This document shows positions 1-8,711 of a stretch of 64,000 nucleotides of DNA, in pieces. The position numbers were made by a program, and so were the translations under genes. Below the pieces are notes generated by a model. It did no database searches. It saw only the letters and a list, made by a program, of their open reading frames with translations, and was not told the DNA's origin. Every line of letters begins with the position of its first letter. Position 1 is the stretch's first letter. Source of the DNA: Deltaproteobacteria bacterium (GTDB lineage: Bacteria; Desulfobacterota; Desulfuromonadia; Geobacterales; Pseudopelobacteraceae); the NCBI GenBank assembly GCA_016182975.1, contig JACPFJ010000018.1:1-64000 (forward strand), read 5' to 3'.

Positions 1-138
1 AATCCGGAAATCAGCAAAAAAGTGTCCAGTTAAAACCGGATTCGCTGTCCACTTCAAACCGGATTAACTGTCCAGTCAGTTCCGGATTCAGTGTCCAGTT
101 GAAACCGAATTGGGTGTCCAGTTTACTCCGGATTATGC
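1..138. mobile_element. Terminal repeat region of an IS21-like insertion sequence (rest lies left of window)
   Basis: Five copies of a motif starting TGTCC(A)GT and ending (A/T)CCGGATT begin at 23, 46, 69, 92 and 115, an exact 23-base period. Arrays of such internal repeats at the ends are characteristic of IS21-family (istA/istB) elements, whose tips read TG...CA; a TGCA lies at 135-138 at the junction with the BREX operon. The last codons of the truncated ATPase (N-P-E-stop) are read from the outermost repeat, so the element has inserted into that gene. No transposase is in the window, so the family assignment is inferred from repeat architecture. Confidence 0.65.
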
Positions 139-746
139 ACACCGATTAAGCTCACCAATTGCGGAATGATTGTATTCAGGCGTGGATCTAGGTTGATCTT
201 GGCTTCCGTATCTTCATGACCACTTTTCATCATTGCGTTGGCCAGATCCACGTACCCATCATCGAAAATCAATTCGACCGTTTTCTGATCATGAGTTTTG
301 TCGGTCATGCCTTTAACCAGAGAGAGGACTTCCTTGGTCGGGATGAAAATTGCCTCGGCCAGATACTGCTCGTAGTTGGCGCGATCCTGGACTGCCAGCG
401 CCTTTGAGTTGTTGAAGAAGGTCACGGCGATTTTCTGCCCTTGAGCGAACCGGGCCGACAGATAGGCCTGGTCGGCCGCGCCCTGGCGATGCATCTTGCC
501 AAGCTTGTCGTCCAGCGGCATGAAAAGCCGGAGCAGCTTGGATGTCAGCGTCGCTTCGAGCTCATCCTCGCTGGTGTCGGGCTTATTCTTAAACAGGGGC
601 GCACCGGCGCAAAGCCCATAGGCCGCCTTGAGCAAATGGGTTTTGCCGGTGCCGTTCTCGCCAATGATCACGTTGATCTTGGGCGAGAGATCCAGCGCTA
701 GGCCAGTGAAGGCTGTGAAGTTCCTCAGTTCAAGACGCTCTATCAT
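123..746 (-). CDS. AAA ATPase of a BREX operon, 3' end removed by an IS insertion
   Basis: The 207-residue product begins like RecF/AAA15-type ATPases: an N-terminal strand (IERLELRNF) followed by Walker A GENGTGKT at about residues 30-37. The C-terminal half, with the signature and Walker B motifs, is missing. The final residues N-P-E and the stop codon come from the terminal repeat of the IS-like element at 1-138, so this is a truncated gene. Its ATG overlaps the brxC stop by four bases (ATGA), so it belongs to the BREX operon. An ATPase at this place is an accessory BREX gene rather than one of the six core genes. The product is probably non-functional. Confidence 0.75.
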   Translation of the reverse strand: MIERLELRNFTAFTGLALDLSPKINVIIGENGTGKTHLLKAAYGLCAGAPLFKNKPDTSEDELEATLTSKLLRLFMPLDDKLGKMHRQGAADQAYLSARFAQGQKIAVTFFNNSKALAVQDRANYEQYLAEAIFIPTKEVLSLVKGMTDKTHDQKTVELIFDDGYVDLANAMMKSGHEDTEAKINLDPRLNTIIPQLVSLIGVHNPE

Positions 747-3700
747 ATTTGAATCCTTTTTCCTTTGCGGATTTCTTCTAGCAGCGCCTCACGCATGGAT
801 TCCAGGTATCGATCCACATCGGCTTCGTCGGCCAGCCAGGCTTTCTCGAATAAGACTTTTACTGAACGGCTGGGCACATACTCGATGCGCGGTTCGGGCT
901 TGGCCGATGGTGTGGGTTTAGCGCCTTCATCAGGTGTGGTGTTTCCGCCGGATTCCGACGCAGGTTTCGAAGTTGGTGTCGGTTGCGCCCAAGCTGTCAT
1001 CTGCGAGAGTAGACTCTGGTAGTCGCTTTCCTCAAACCGGCGCAGGCTGTCACGAATGACGGCGATCAGTTTCTGACGTTCTATGGAGACAGTGAATTCG
1101 TTGAACGGCCGGGTGATAAGCTCCTGTTGCTCGCTGCTCAGGGCGCTGAACTCAGCCATGCCACACAGGCGATCCTTTAGGGCGTTAACTGTTTCCCTGG
1201 CTGTTGCGATCTCTGATTCAACTTGCGTTGCAACCTTCCCTTGCATCTCCTCAACCAGAGTCTTTAAGTGCTGAATGCGGTTGCCTTTGAAGCACTCCGG
1301 GTCAGTCAGGTTAATGACAATCTGGGTGGCTTCCTCGCCTTCGATGTAGGCAAAGTTAGGCTCCTGGGTCTGCACAAACTTCCGTGCGTTATCGAAGATA
1401 CCTTTCTGAGGCCCGCTCATGAACTTGCGAACGGGGTCGATAACACCTTCTTTCATATCGAGAAGTGCATCTTCCTGCCGAACAAGTTCGGTTAGGTGCC
1501 AGGTATAGGGCTTGGCGGTGAATTCTTTTAGTTTATCGAGCACCTGGGTAAGTACGCTCAAGAACGGATACTGTGGCGCCTGGGCTGCCAGCGGAGTAAG
1601 CTGGTGCAGCAGTTCCTGCATTGCTATTCCGGTTTCCTTGCCGAGGGCTTTCGCTTCGTTGGCTCGCGGCGGCGAATCGAAGAAATCCTCATAGAACTCC
1701 TTGAGGGCGCGAACCTGGGATGCAGTAAACTCGACCTGAGGCTCCAGTACAACGTTGCCATGGCCATGAGTGTTGCGCAATGCACGATCCAGCTCATCCT
1801 CCTCAAGGAGATTGCCATCGGTCCGAAGTTCGACCTTGCCCCTGGCGCAAAGATTGGCGAGCGTGCAAAGTACAGCTGCGTAGTACCAGCCATAAGGCTT
1901 GCGTTCGAACTTCTCCAGCAGATTCTTCAGCGTGGTGCGAACTCCGCCCCGGTTGTTGCTCTGGATGAAGGCGAGCAGTTCCTGCTCGGACTCGGCCAGT
2001 GAGGTTGCATCGTTGCCAAACAAGCCCTGTTGCGAATGCTTGAGGCACTTGGCGATGTCATTTTCAGTGTAGGTGATGCCGCGCAACATTCGCAGGTTCG
2101 GATACGCGCGGGAAATGAGATCATAAAAACCGCGAATGATCCGCGTTTGGGCATCTTCCGAGCCAACTTCGATGTCGCCTCCCGCCACAATCATCTTGGC
2201 TTTGCCCAACAAACTCTGTACGCGCAACTGGAGTTCGGCGTAGCGCTCCCGATTCTGGAATCCCTTGTCGGTCAAAATTCGTTTGACCGCCTCTTGCTGG
2301 GTTATGGATATGTTCTGCCGAATGTATTTCTCGGTCCGCTTGTACATCAGTATGTCGCGAACAAGACGTTCATCTGCGGGCATCAAAACCAACAATTCAT
2401 CCCTTCCCATACTCTGCATCCGCAGTATTGACTCGTTTTCTGCATTTTCGTGGAACGGACTTATAACGTGGATCGCGAGCTCGTACTCCCGCCCATGTAA
2501 CCGATCATCGAGTTTCCTTGAGTATGGATAGTCCTGACCATTTTCGTCGTAGCGGATCTTCCGGTGCTTGATCACGTGGTCGAAAACAATTTTCTCCAGC
2601 TCTGTGGCGACATCGGTGGATTCAACTTCGGTGTTTTTGATCTCCTGCTCAACGTCTTTCTCTTCATCAGTAAGGTATTCGTATGTTTCACCATTTCGTT
2701 GAATGTAGGTCTGCTGTTCGAGAAGGTTGAGAGCTTCTTCAACGCCTTTGCGCAGCCCTGGCAGGTCCTGATTAAACCCGTCCAGCATCAGTACGCACAT
2801 GTTTCTGAGAGTCGGCTTGAATTCCTTTACATACTTAACCAGGAATAGTGTCTTCAGAAGTCGGATAGCGAATGGGCTATCTAAATGCTGTTCAGCCTGC
2901 AGAATGGCTCGTTGGATATTGGACTTCAGTGCCGTGCGAATACCTTCAAACATCAGGTCAAAGGTGGCGAGTTGGCCAATCTCGTGGTCGCCGATTTGAA
3001 TTGCGACCTGCTGAAATACACCCAGCATGGAACGCTCGCCCACGGAGCTATGTTTACCCTCGAAGGCATTGTGCTGAGACAGGTTCTGAATTGCAGACTG
3101 GAACAACGCGAACTGGTACGGGATAAACGGATAGCAGTGAATGAAGTGGTCTCGGTCCTGGAAATTGCGGTAAGTCTGGGAGCCATCAGCAAAGTCGAAC
3201 AGGGTCTTAAAGTTGTTTGCTTGCGTATGATAGATGTCCGAAAGCAGGCGGACGCCATCGTCATTCTTCATAAGCAGGCGTTTTTGAATGACCTCGGCCA
3301 CATCGGCACTGGTCAATTTCATGCGGTTGGCAAACCGTGCCTGAATCTTGGAGAAGTCGTTGCCTTGCTGCTTGCCCATTTCGCCTACAACCGATCCCAT
3401 GTCTTCCTGGGCAGTGACAATGACCCATGCGCGGCCTCGGCTTTTGGTAGCAAGACTTTCGGCAATGGTTTGCAGATTGGTCATGAGCTTTACGTTTTCG
3501 GCTATATATTGACCAACCTCATCGACGAAAAAATTCAGACGAAATGTGGGTGACTGCCTTTCAATATAGGCGTGCACCTGCTCGGCAAAGTCCTCGATGG
3601 AGACCCGGTACTGGCTGCGGTATTTATCGAGTATGCCCATAACCGATGTTTCGTCGCCACCGGTCGCCTGCGCATAAGCTTTGGCGATATTTTGGGCCTC

Positions 3701-4291
3701 CAGCAGGGCCTGCTCACGACCTTTATGCCAAGGTCGTCCCGCCACGGATTCATAAATAGTCTTAAACTGCTCAAAGAGACCCCGGCTGTCGAGGTCTCGT
3801 TCGAATTGCGCGATGTGCCCCTGTTTGCCGTAGTAGCCGCACATTTCATCAAATACCTTGACGAATACAGCCAGGAGAGCATCGATCTGCGTTTTGCTGA
3901 TGACATCAGCTTTCTGGTCGATATTGAAAAGGATGCTCTTCGCAGGGATGCCGACTGCACGCTTGAGATCACCCCGAAGAATTTCGTTATTTCCACACTT
4001 GGGCAAGAATAAATCGAGAGCCGCTGCACCGTCAATCTGGCGATTCTCCAGAAGCAGCGCCAGCATTTTCAGTAGATGCGACTTACCGGACCCGAAGAAT
4101 CCTGACACCCAGACACCATTGGCTCCTTCATAGTTGTTGTAGGCGTCCAGGAATGATTCAAGCCGTTTCTCAACCTCGTTGGTGAGTACATATTCTTCTA
4201 TTTCAAGGCGAAGGCTCGCTTCATCATCGGCTTTGATGACTCCTTCTATTGGGCGATCAACCGGCTTATTGAAAATTGTCTTAAGAGTCAT
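743..4291 (-). CDS. brxC: BREX system P-loop ATPase BrxC
   Basis: A product of about 1182 residues, the usual size of BrxC (PglY-like), the large P-loop ATPase of BREX phage defence. It has the family-typical N-terminus with Walker A GFFGSGKS near residues 64-71, and a long helical C-terminal part. A proline/serine-rich stretch lies about 65 residues from the C-terminus. BrxC is required for BREX methylation and exclusion in type 1 systems. ATG at 4291 is preferred (GAGG eight bases upstream); an in-frame GTG lies one codon earlier. It lies 14 bases downstream of brxB and is translationally coupled to the following ATPase. Base composition is more AT-rich than the core genes to the right. Confidence 0.93.
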   Translation of the reverse strand: MTLKTIFNKPVDRPIEGVIKADDEASLRLEIEEYVLTNEVEKRLESFLDAYNNYEGANGVWVSGFFGSGKSHLLKMLALLLENRQIDGAAALDLFLPKCGNNEILRGDLKRAVGIPAKSILFNIDQKADVISKTQIDALLAVFVKVFDEMCGYYGKQGHIAQFERDLDSRGLFEQFKTIYESVAGRPWHKGREQALLEAQNIAKAYAQATGGDETSVMGILDKYRSQYRVSIEDFAEQVHAYIERQSPTFRLNFFVDEVGQYIAENVKLMTNLQTIAESLATKSRGRAWVIVTAQEDMGSVVGEMGKQQGNDFSKIQARFANRMKLTSADVAEVIQKRLLMKNDDGVRLLSDIYHTQANNFKTLFDFADGSQTYRNFQDRDHFIHCYPFIPYQFALFQSAIQNLSQHNAFEGKHSSVGERSMLGVFQQVAIQIGDHEIGQLATFDLMFEGIRTALKSNIQRAILQAEQHLDSPFAIRLLKTLFLVKYVKEFKPTLRNMCVLMLDGFNQDLPGLRKGVEEALNLLEQQTYIQRNGETYEYLTDEEKDVEQEIKNTEVESTDVATELEKIVFDHVIKHRKIRYDENGQDYPYSRKLDDRLHGREYELAIHVISPFHENAENESILRMQSMGRDELLVLMPADERLVRDILMYKRTEKYIRQNISITQQEAVKRILTDKGFQNRERYAELQLRVQSLLGKAKMIVAGGDIEVGSEDAQTRIIRGFYDLISRAYPNLRMLRGITYTENDIAKCLKHSQQGLFGNDATSLAESEQELLAFIQSNNRGGVRTTLKNLLEKFERKPYGWYYAAVLCTLANLCARGKVELRTDGNLLEEDELDRALRNTHGHGNVVLEPQVEFTASQVRALKEFYEDFFDSPPRANEAKALGKETGIAMQELLHQLTPLAAQAPQYPFLSVLTQVLDKLKEFTAKPYTWHLTELVRQEDALLDMKEGVIDPVRKFMSGPQKGIFDNARKFVQTQEPNFAYIEGEEATQIVINLTDPECFKGNRIQHLKTLVEEMQGKVATQVESEIATARETVNALKDRLCGMAEFSALSSEQQELITRPFNEFTVSIERQKLIAVIRDSLRRFEESDYQSLLSQMTAWAQPTPTSKPASESGGNTTPDEGAKPTPSAKPEPRIEYVPSRSVKVLFEKAWLADEADVDRYLESMREALLEEIRKGKRIQI

Positions 4292-4305
4292 CACGTTTGC
4301 CTCGT

Positions 4306-4917
4306 TTATGCTTCGCAGTGAAAGATGTTGAACGCACGATAATACTTGTCGTCATGCAGCCGACCGAAAAGATCAAGTGATGCTCCGGATTCGAGCGAAT
4401 GGGTATACGCACCTGGGAAAAACATGACGGTCGGCTTCTCTTTCGCTGTGCTTTGCAAATTATTCAGCACGTTGTGGGAACGGATATAGGGGAATACCTC
4501 TCCAACCCCTGAAAGAAAAAGAACCTCAAAATCAGTGACGGTCAGCTTGGCGGCAATTGCAGGAACAAGATGTGCCTCGGGGTCCAGCACCCCTTGCAGC
4601 AGCTCTTTGAGTTGTTCCTTGGAGACGGATTCTTCCATCTCAAGGATCTGTCCCCAAATCCCTCGTTCTTTGAGGATTTCAATAGACAGATCATAAAGGT
4701 TGATCTCCAGTATTCGAACGCCAACTTGTTCCAAACGATTAGTCAACTGACGCTGAAGCCGTTCCATTTCAATGGCATCTTCCGGCCTATAGGGACAGAT
4801 AAAAAACGGCACCTCATTTCCAAGACCTTGCTTCTTGAGAAATCGCTGTCCTGAAATCACGGCGAAGAGGTGCTGGAATCTATCCTGCATGGACATTTTC
4901 GTAACGTCCGTATTCAC
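4306..4917 (-). CDS. brxB: BREX protein BrxB (DUF1788)
   Basis: The 203-residue product matches the DUF1788/BrxB family in length, in its start (QDRFQHLFAVISGQRFL) and in its conserved core (PFFICPYRP, then LFLSGVGEVFPYIRSH and the VMFFPG near the C-terminus). BrxB is a small core component of type 1 BREX with no settled biochemical activity. The GTG start overlaps the brxA stop (GTGA), and brxC follows after 14 bases, giving the canonical brxA-brxB-brxC order. The reading frame is intact. Confidence 0.92.
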   Translation of the reverse strand: MNTDVTKMSMQDRFQHLFAVISGQRFLKKQGLGNEVPFFICPYRPEDAIEMERLQRQLTNRLEQVGVRILEINLYDLSIEILKERGIWGQILEMEESVSKEQLKELLQGVLDPEAHLVPAIAAKLTVTDFEVLFLSGVGEVFPYIRSHNVLNNLQSTAKEKPTVMFFPGAYTHSLESGASLDLFGRLHDDKYYRAFNIFHCEA

Positions 4918-5528
4918 TGTGACATCCCCCTTAAATCTGATTCAAAAACAGGAAAGTGCAAAACATCCTGATAACTACTACAAGATATTTGATTCAGTAG
5001 TCTGGGGCTGAGCATAGCGGTGTGAATGATGTTGTTAGAGGTCAAAAGATCTGCTTCGCGCAGGATCTTGAAAAGTACCTGCCGCAATTTGAGTCTGGTT
5101 GATGAACTAATCATATCTAGTTCAGGATGCCACTCTGACTTTCTGTTAAAGAAATAATCAAATTCATCATTATGAAGATCGTTCTTCAAACTGATATACC
5201 TCTCCCTAAGAACTTCTATCGCAAATTCTGCAATGAACTTGTAGCGGCGGCAAACAGCCACCCAAAGAATATATCCTTGGTCCTGAAGGTTACTGTCGAC
5301 AAGCAAATAAAGCTCATCTGGGGAGAGACATTTTAACCGTGACACAATCTCACGAAAGTTACGCTTCGAGGTGTTCATGGTTCTTGATTGCAACAAATTA
5401 TTGGCAAGAACATTTTCCCGAACGATATCCCAGTCATTGGTTTCAAGAAATATCTTGGCCAGCTTAATCGATTCGACATGAAAAAGGCCGCCAGTGGTAA
5501 ACGACATGTTGTATTTATCTTTACTCAT
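4914..5528 (-). CDS. brxA: BREX protein BrxA (DUF1819)
   Basis: A product of about 204 residues of the DUF1819/BrxA family, an all-helical DNA-binding component of type 1 BREX. ATG at 5528 (MSKDKYNMSF) is chosen over an upstream in-frame ATG because it overlaps the stop of the HTH gene by eight bases (ATGAGTAA) and gives the expected N-terminus. The sequence after it (TTGGLFHVESIKLAKIFLE, then NLLQSRTMNTSKRNFREIVSRL) is family-like. The gene sits between the HTH regulator and brxB, with overlaps on both sides. Confidence 0.9.
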   Translation of the reverse strand: MSKDKYNMSFTTGGLFHVESIKLAKIFLETNDWDIVRENVLANNLLQSRTMNTSKRNFREIVSRLKCLSPDELYLLVDSNLQDQGYILWVAVCRRYKFIAEFAIEVLRERYISLKNDLHNDEFDYFFNRKSEWHPELDMISSSTRLKLRQVLFKILREADLLTSNNIIHTAMLSPRLLNQISCSSYQDVLHFPVFESDLRGMSQ

Positions 5529-5736
5529 TTTCGGTCTTGGGTCCTTTATTCTGCTCGGTTGCACCCCCAGCTTTTACCCACCCGTCCACTTCGTCTTTCT
5601 TGAACTTCCAAAGGCGTCCCATGCGATGGGCAGGCATGCTGAATCGGTCAATCCAGCGGTATATAGTGTCACTGCTAACACCAAGGTATTTGCACATTTC
5701 GTCTACCGATAGCCAACGATCATCAATTTCAACCAT
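5521..5736 (-). CDS. Excisionase-family helix-turn-helix protein, first gene of the BREX operon
   Basis: A 71-residue protein with a MerR/excisionase-type winged helix (HTH_17): the stretch WLSVDEMCKYLGVSSDTIYRW at residues 8-28 and a KFKKDEVDGWV wing. AAGGA lies seven bases before the ATG. It is the first gene after the predicted promoter at 5825-5853 and overlaps brxA, so it probably autoregulates the BREX operon, though that is inference. It is not the WYL-type BrxR regulator known from other BREX loci. Confidence 0.8.
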   Translation of the reverse strand: MVEIDDRWLSVDEMCKYLGVSSDTIYRWIDRFSMPAHRMGRLWKFKKDEVDGWVKAGGATEQNKGPKTENE

Positions 5737-6243
5737 GTCAATTCCTTATGGGAGGTACATCCCTGTCATTCAAGCATACTGAGTAAGGCAGCCTGGGTAC
5801 ACTTATGGCAGCATAAATTGTCTTTAAATACGCTAATTTAGATTCATTGTCAACCGCTTTTAGCCGCACAAATCTGCATTTATACGCTTTAGACCGGTTT
5901 ACCACTTATGAACGCATTTCATAGATTCACCCTCCTTCAATTGCACGAGAACGCCTGGTTGGTTGAATTGACAAAAGTGTTGTCACAGAGACAAAAACAG
6001 CACTCCCACCTTAACACACTGATATGGTTGATGTTTTTATGTATTTTTGATACTTTTAAAATATAATAAACGCAGCAATGTCATTATTTGCAACAGGGAT
6101 AAGTGTTGTAATTCGAGACATTCAAACCCTCATCACGAAATCTCCACTTCAAAATCAACTGACAAGCTACGCAGTCATGAAGGGTTATCAGAACACCCAT
6201 GATTGTGCAAAAGCGCCATCATTTATCCAAGAAAGGAGACTCT
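5737..6243. other. AT-rich divergent intergenic region between the BREX operon and the AAA+/RecT module
   Basis: This 507-base gap holds the BREX promoter (5825-5853). It also carries two copies of an ATACGCT(AA)TTTAGA motif, at about 5828 and 5882, that could be operator half-sites. A perfect TATAAT stands at 6062-6067 in front of the plus-strand AAA gene, but I see no matching -35 box. No convincing gene or RNA is seen; short open frames here lack ribosome binding sites. Confidence 0.5.
5825..5853 (-). promoter_or_regulatory. Predicted sigma-70 promoter of the BREX operon
   Basis: On the minus strand a perfect -35 TTGACA (5853-5848) is followed after exactly 17 bases by TATTTA (5830-5825). 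Transcription would start near 5818 and give a leader of about 80 bases before the HTH gene. The -10 box matches consensus at only three positions, so the call rests on the -35 box and spacing. Confidence 0.5.
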
Positions 6244-8088
6244 ATGCAATTGGCAGAGTATCTCATGTGTGTTGCTGCACGCCATTATCATGCAAAAGAT
6301 AAGTACGGATGGGAGCTTCGGGAACACAAACACGACAAACTAGGCGATGATAAGTACCCTCTCACTTATGATAATGAGTCTGAAATGCTCAAGAGCGTTA
6401 TAGGTTCAATTCGCGGCAAACCGTCTTGTTTAAAAACGATGTCATTACAGGCCGTCACAGCACTTGCATACCTTCTCAAGGCCAAATTATCTAAATTTTT
6501 ATCCACAGAAGGGCATTACCTTATTGACAAAATCATGTCTGATCCTGAACAGACAATTGTTTATCTCAATGCCCTTGGAGAATTGAGAGACCTTGGCTGG
6601 ATACGGCTTGTTGAAATGCCTGGTCAATCGTTCATCGACAACCCGCCGTTCTGCTGGTTGCAGGCGCAGATAGAACTTGGTGACACCTTCCATAGAGAGA
6701 TGGGAGCCAATCGACAATACAATCAGTCATTTGCTTCTAACGATGCCTATCTGGATGCTGTCTACGCATACTTGCAGACAATGATATTTAGCAATCATGA
6801 CCAATTGAAGGTGAACGATGACAAGGCAGATATATCAAAACTGCAACCGGATGGATGGTTCCGGGGGATTGCCCTGAGAGTGGAATCATCAATATGCACA
6901 CTTCCTGCGGCAGAGACGCTAAAGAAGTATTCCCTGAGTGTCTATCAGCATCTGGCCCTGGTCGGACTGCTCGGAATGCGGGATGGTGAACTGGACTACG
7001 AATTTGGCGACCCTGCCGAGGTGTCACAACTGTTTGCCAAAGGACGTGCTTGTCAGAAGCTGATGCAGGAGCACTTGTATGGGAAGAACAGCAATTTGAT
7101 GCGGCAGCGGCTCGTGGAAGGGGCTCGCGGTTCATTCGGCGAGGGAGTCAAACTAACCCAAGTGGGTATCAGGGCTCTTCTCGGGAAAAACCGCTACAAA
7201 GGCACAACCCAGGAGCTGATAAGCAAGGTCAGGAAGAACACTCTCTTTGACATTGAAGAACCAAAAGTGAAAAGGTCTTCCGTAAAATTACCGCCGCTGG
7301 TCATGGAGGCACTCCGGTCGCTCATATTCAGTGAATCCAAGAAGGGGCGACAAATCCGAGAGCAATGGCAGGCATCATTGCCTACGGCATGGGGAGCACC
7401 GACCGGCAGCACCGTGTTGCTCTACGGCCCACCGGGAACCGGCAAGACCTTGACCGCCCAATATCTTGCCAGTGAATTGAAACTTCCGTTACTCAAAATC
7501 GACGCAGCCAGAGTGTTGAGTTGCTGGGTTGGAGAAAGCGAGCAGAACGTGCGGCGCATTTTCGATGATTATGACGACATTCAACAAGATCTGGAAAGGT
7601 CTCCGGTCCTGCTGCTAAACGAGGCCGATCAACTTCTCGGTGCCCGTGATGCAGGAAGCAATGCGGTTGACCGTATGAACAACAACATGCAGAACCTGTT
7701 CCTGGAGGGGCTGGAACGATTCTCCGGCATCCTGGTGGCGACCACCAACCGTCGCGATCTGCTGGACGAAGCCTTCAGCAGACGGTTCACCTACAAGCTG
7801 GAGTTGCCGCCGCCTGACAGGGCGTTACGGATGGAACTGTGGAAGAGTCACCTGCCGATGAAACGATTGGCAAAGAATGTAGATATTTCACAATTGGCTG
7901 ATCTGGGGCTGACCGGCGGTGAGATCCGTCTGGTGATCGAACGAACGGTGCGCCTGCTGGCCTATCGTGGCATGATTACCATTGACGGTAAGACCCTGAC
8001 AGACATTGCCAGGGAAGAACTTGCCAGCCGCATGAAACGTTTCGGCAGCGCCGGCCGGATTGGCTTTGCCAGGGAAGACATTTCCTGA
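6244..8088 (+). CDS. AAA+ ATPase of the CDC48/FtsH-like type with an uncharacterised N-terminal half
   Basis: The 614-residue product has a C-terminal AAA+ module: Walker A GPPGTGKT near residues 395-402, the pore-loop region after VLSCWVGESEQNVR, a Walker B written LLLNEAD (about residues 456-462) and a sensor/arginine-finger stretch (TTNRRDLLDEAFSRRF). The Walker B has Asn where Asp is usual but keeps the catalytic Glu. The N-terminal 300 residues match nothing I recognise. ATG at 6244 is chosen because GAAAGGAG lies just upstream; an earlier in-frame start has no site. It is the first gene of the plus-strand island module. A protein-remodelling role is likely, the substrate unknown. Confidence 0.8.
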   Translation: MQLAEYLMCVAARHYHAKDKYGWELREHKHDKLGDDKYPLTYDNESEMLKSVIGSIRGKPSCLKTMSLQAVTALAYLLKAKLSKFLSTEGHYLIDKIMSDPEQTIVYLNALGELRDLGWIRLVEMPGQSFIDNPPFCWLQAQIELGDTFHREMGANRQYNQSFASNDAYLDAVYAYLQTMIFSNHDQLKVNDDKADISKLQPDGWFRGIALRVESSICTLPAAETLKKYSLSVYQHLALVGLLGMRDGELDYEFGDPAEVSQLFAKGRACQKLMQEHLYGKNSNLMRQRLVEGARGSFGEGVKLTQVGIRALLGKNRYKGTTQELISKVRKNTLFDIEEPKVKRSSVKLPPLVMEALRSLIFSESKKGRQIREQWQASLPTAWGAPTGSTVLLYGPPGTGKTLTAQYLASELKLPLLKIDAARVLSCWVGESEQNVRRIFDDYDDIQQDLERSPVLLLNEADQLLGARDAGSNAVDRMNNNMQNLFLEGLERFSGILVATTNRRDLLDEAFSRRFTYKLELPPPDRALRMELWKSHLPMKRLAKNVDISQLADLGLTGGEIRLVIERTVRLLAYRGMITIDGKTLTDIAREELASRMKRFGSAGRIGFAREDIS

Positions 8089-8297
8089 TCCGGCAACCCG
8101 ATGGCATGCAAGGCTTGACCCTTCTTTCATAACCAGCTTTCGCGATGTTTCCCTTCAATTCATTTTCCACCAACAACCGATTCGATCTTCATGCCAGACA
8201 CCTGACGGAAATTTCCGCCACGAGGGATGAGTGCGCCTTGGTTCAAGGCATTGCGCCATTGCGAATCGGATGGTTGATGATCCAAGGAGACCACACC

Positions 8298-8528
8298 ATG
8301 AGTTTACTCCATTCACGACATGGACAGACCGACCGCAAGGTACTGCTGGCCGTTGCGGGAGCAATCAGAAGCATCGAGACCGTAACCGGGTCCATTACCG
8401 AGTATCAAATCGGCGCTTTCGATGTCCAGAACCTCCACTACATCATTCAGCGCCTCTGGTCGATTCTGGAGTCCAACGGCTACACCATCGACATCGACAC
8501 CAACAGGATGAGGAGGAGGCCACCATGA
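8298..8528 (+). CDS. Small hypothetical protein of the island module
   Basis: A 76-residue protein, mostly predicted helix, ending in a basic stretch (RMRRRPP). The start at 8298 is set by AAGGAGA seven to eight bases upstream; longer in-frame versions have no such site. It lies between the AAA+ ATPase and the recombination genes, on the same strand. I do not recognise a family. The strong ribosome binding site and placement support a real gene. Confidence 0.6.
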   Translation: MSLLHSRHGQTDRKVLLAVAGAIRSIETVTGSITEYQIGAFDVQNLHYIIQRLWSILESNGYTIDIDTNRMRRRPP

Positions 8529-8584
8529 CCACTTGAACACGCACCTGCGCCGCAACCACGACGTTCATCAAACAACACAACAGA

Positions 8585-8621
8585 GACAAAGGCCCTGACC
8601 ATACCGGTTCGGGCCTTTGTC
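8585..8621 (+). terminator. Perfect 11-bp hairpin between the small orphan gene and bet
   Basis: GACAAAGGCCC (8585-8595) pairs perfectly with GGGCCTTTGTC (8611-8621) around a 15-base loop. There is no T tract after it, so it may act as a partial terminator, an mRNA stabiliser or a protein-binding site rather than an intrinsic terminator. Confidence 0.4.
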
Positions 8622-8711
8622 GTTAAAGGGGGTGAGAGAGCCCAGCAAACACGAATTCGCACGAAGTTGCAGCAGCAAACCAACATCACAACAAGAAAGG
8701 AGTACCGCATC

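Noticed and set aside
1-138. CRISPR array
   Set aside because: The repeats are contiguous at 23 bases with no variable spacers, and no CRISPR effector genes are near; the Cas4-like protein pairs with Bet instead.
5968-5996. Plus-strand promoter starting with TTGACA at about 5968
   Set aside because: No acceptable -10 box at the right distance.
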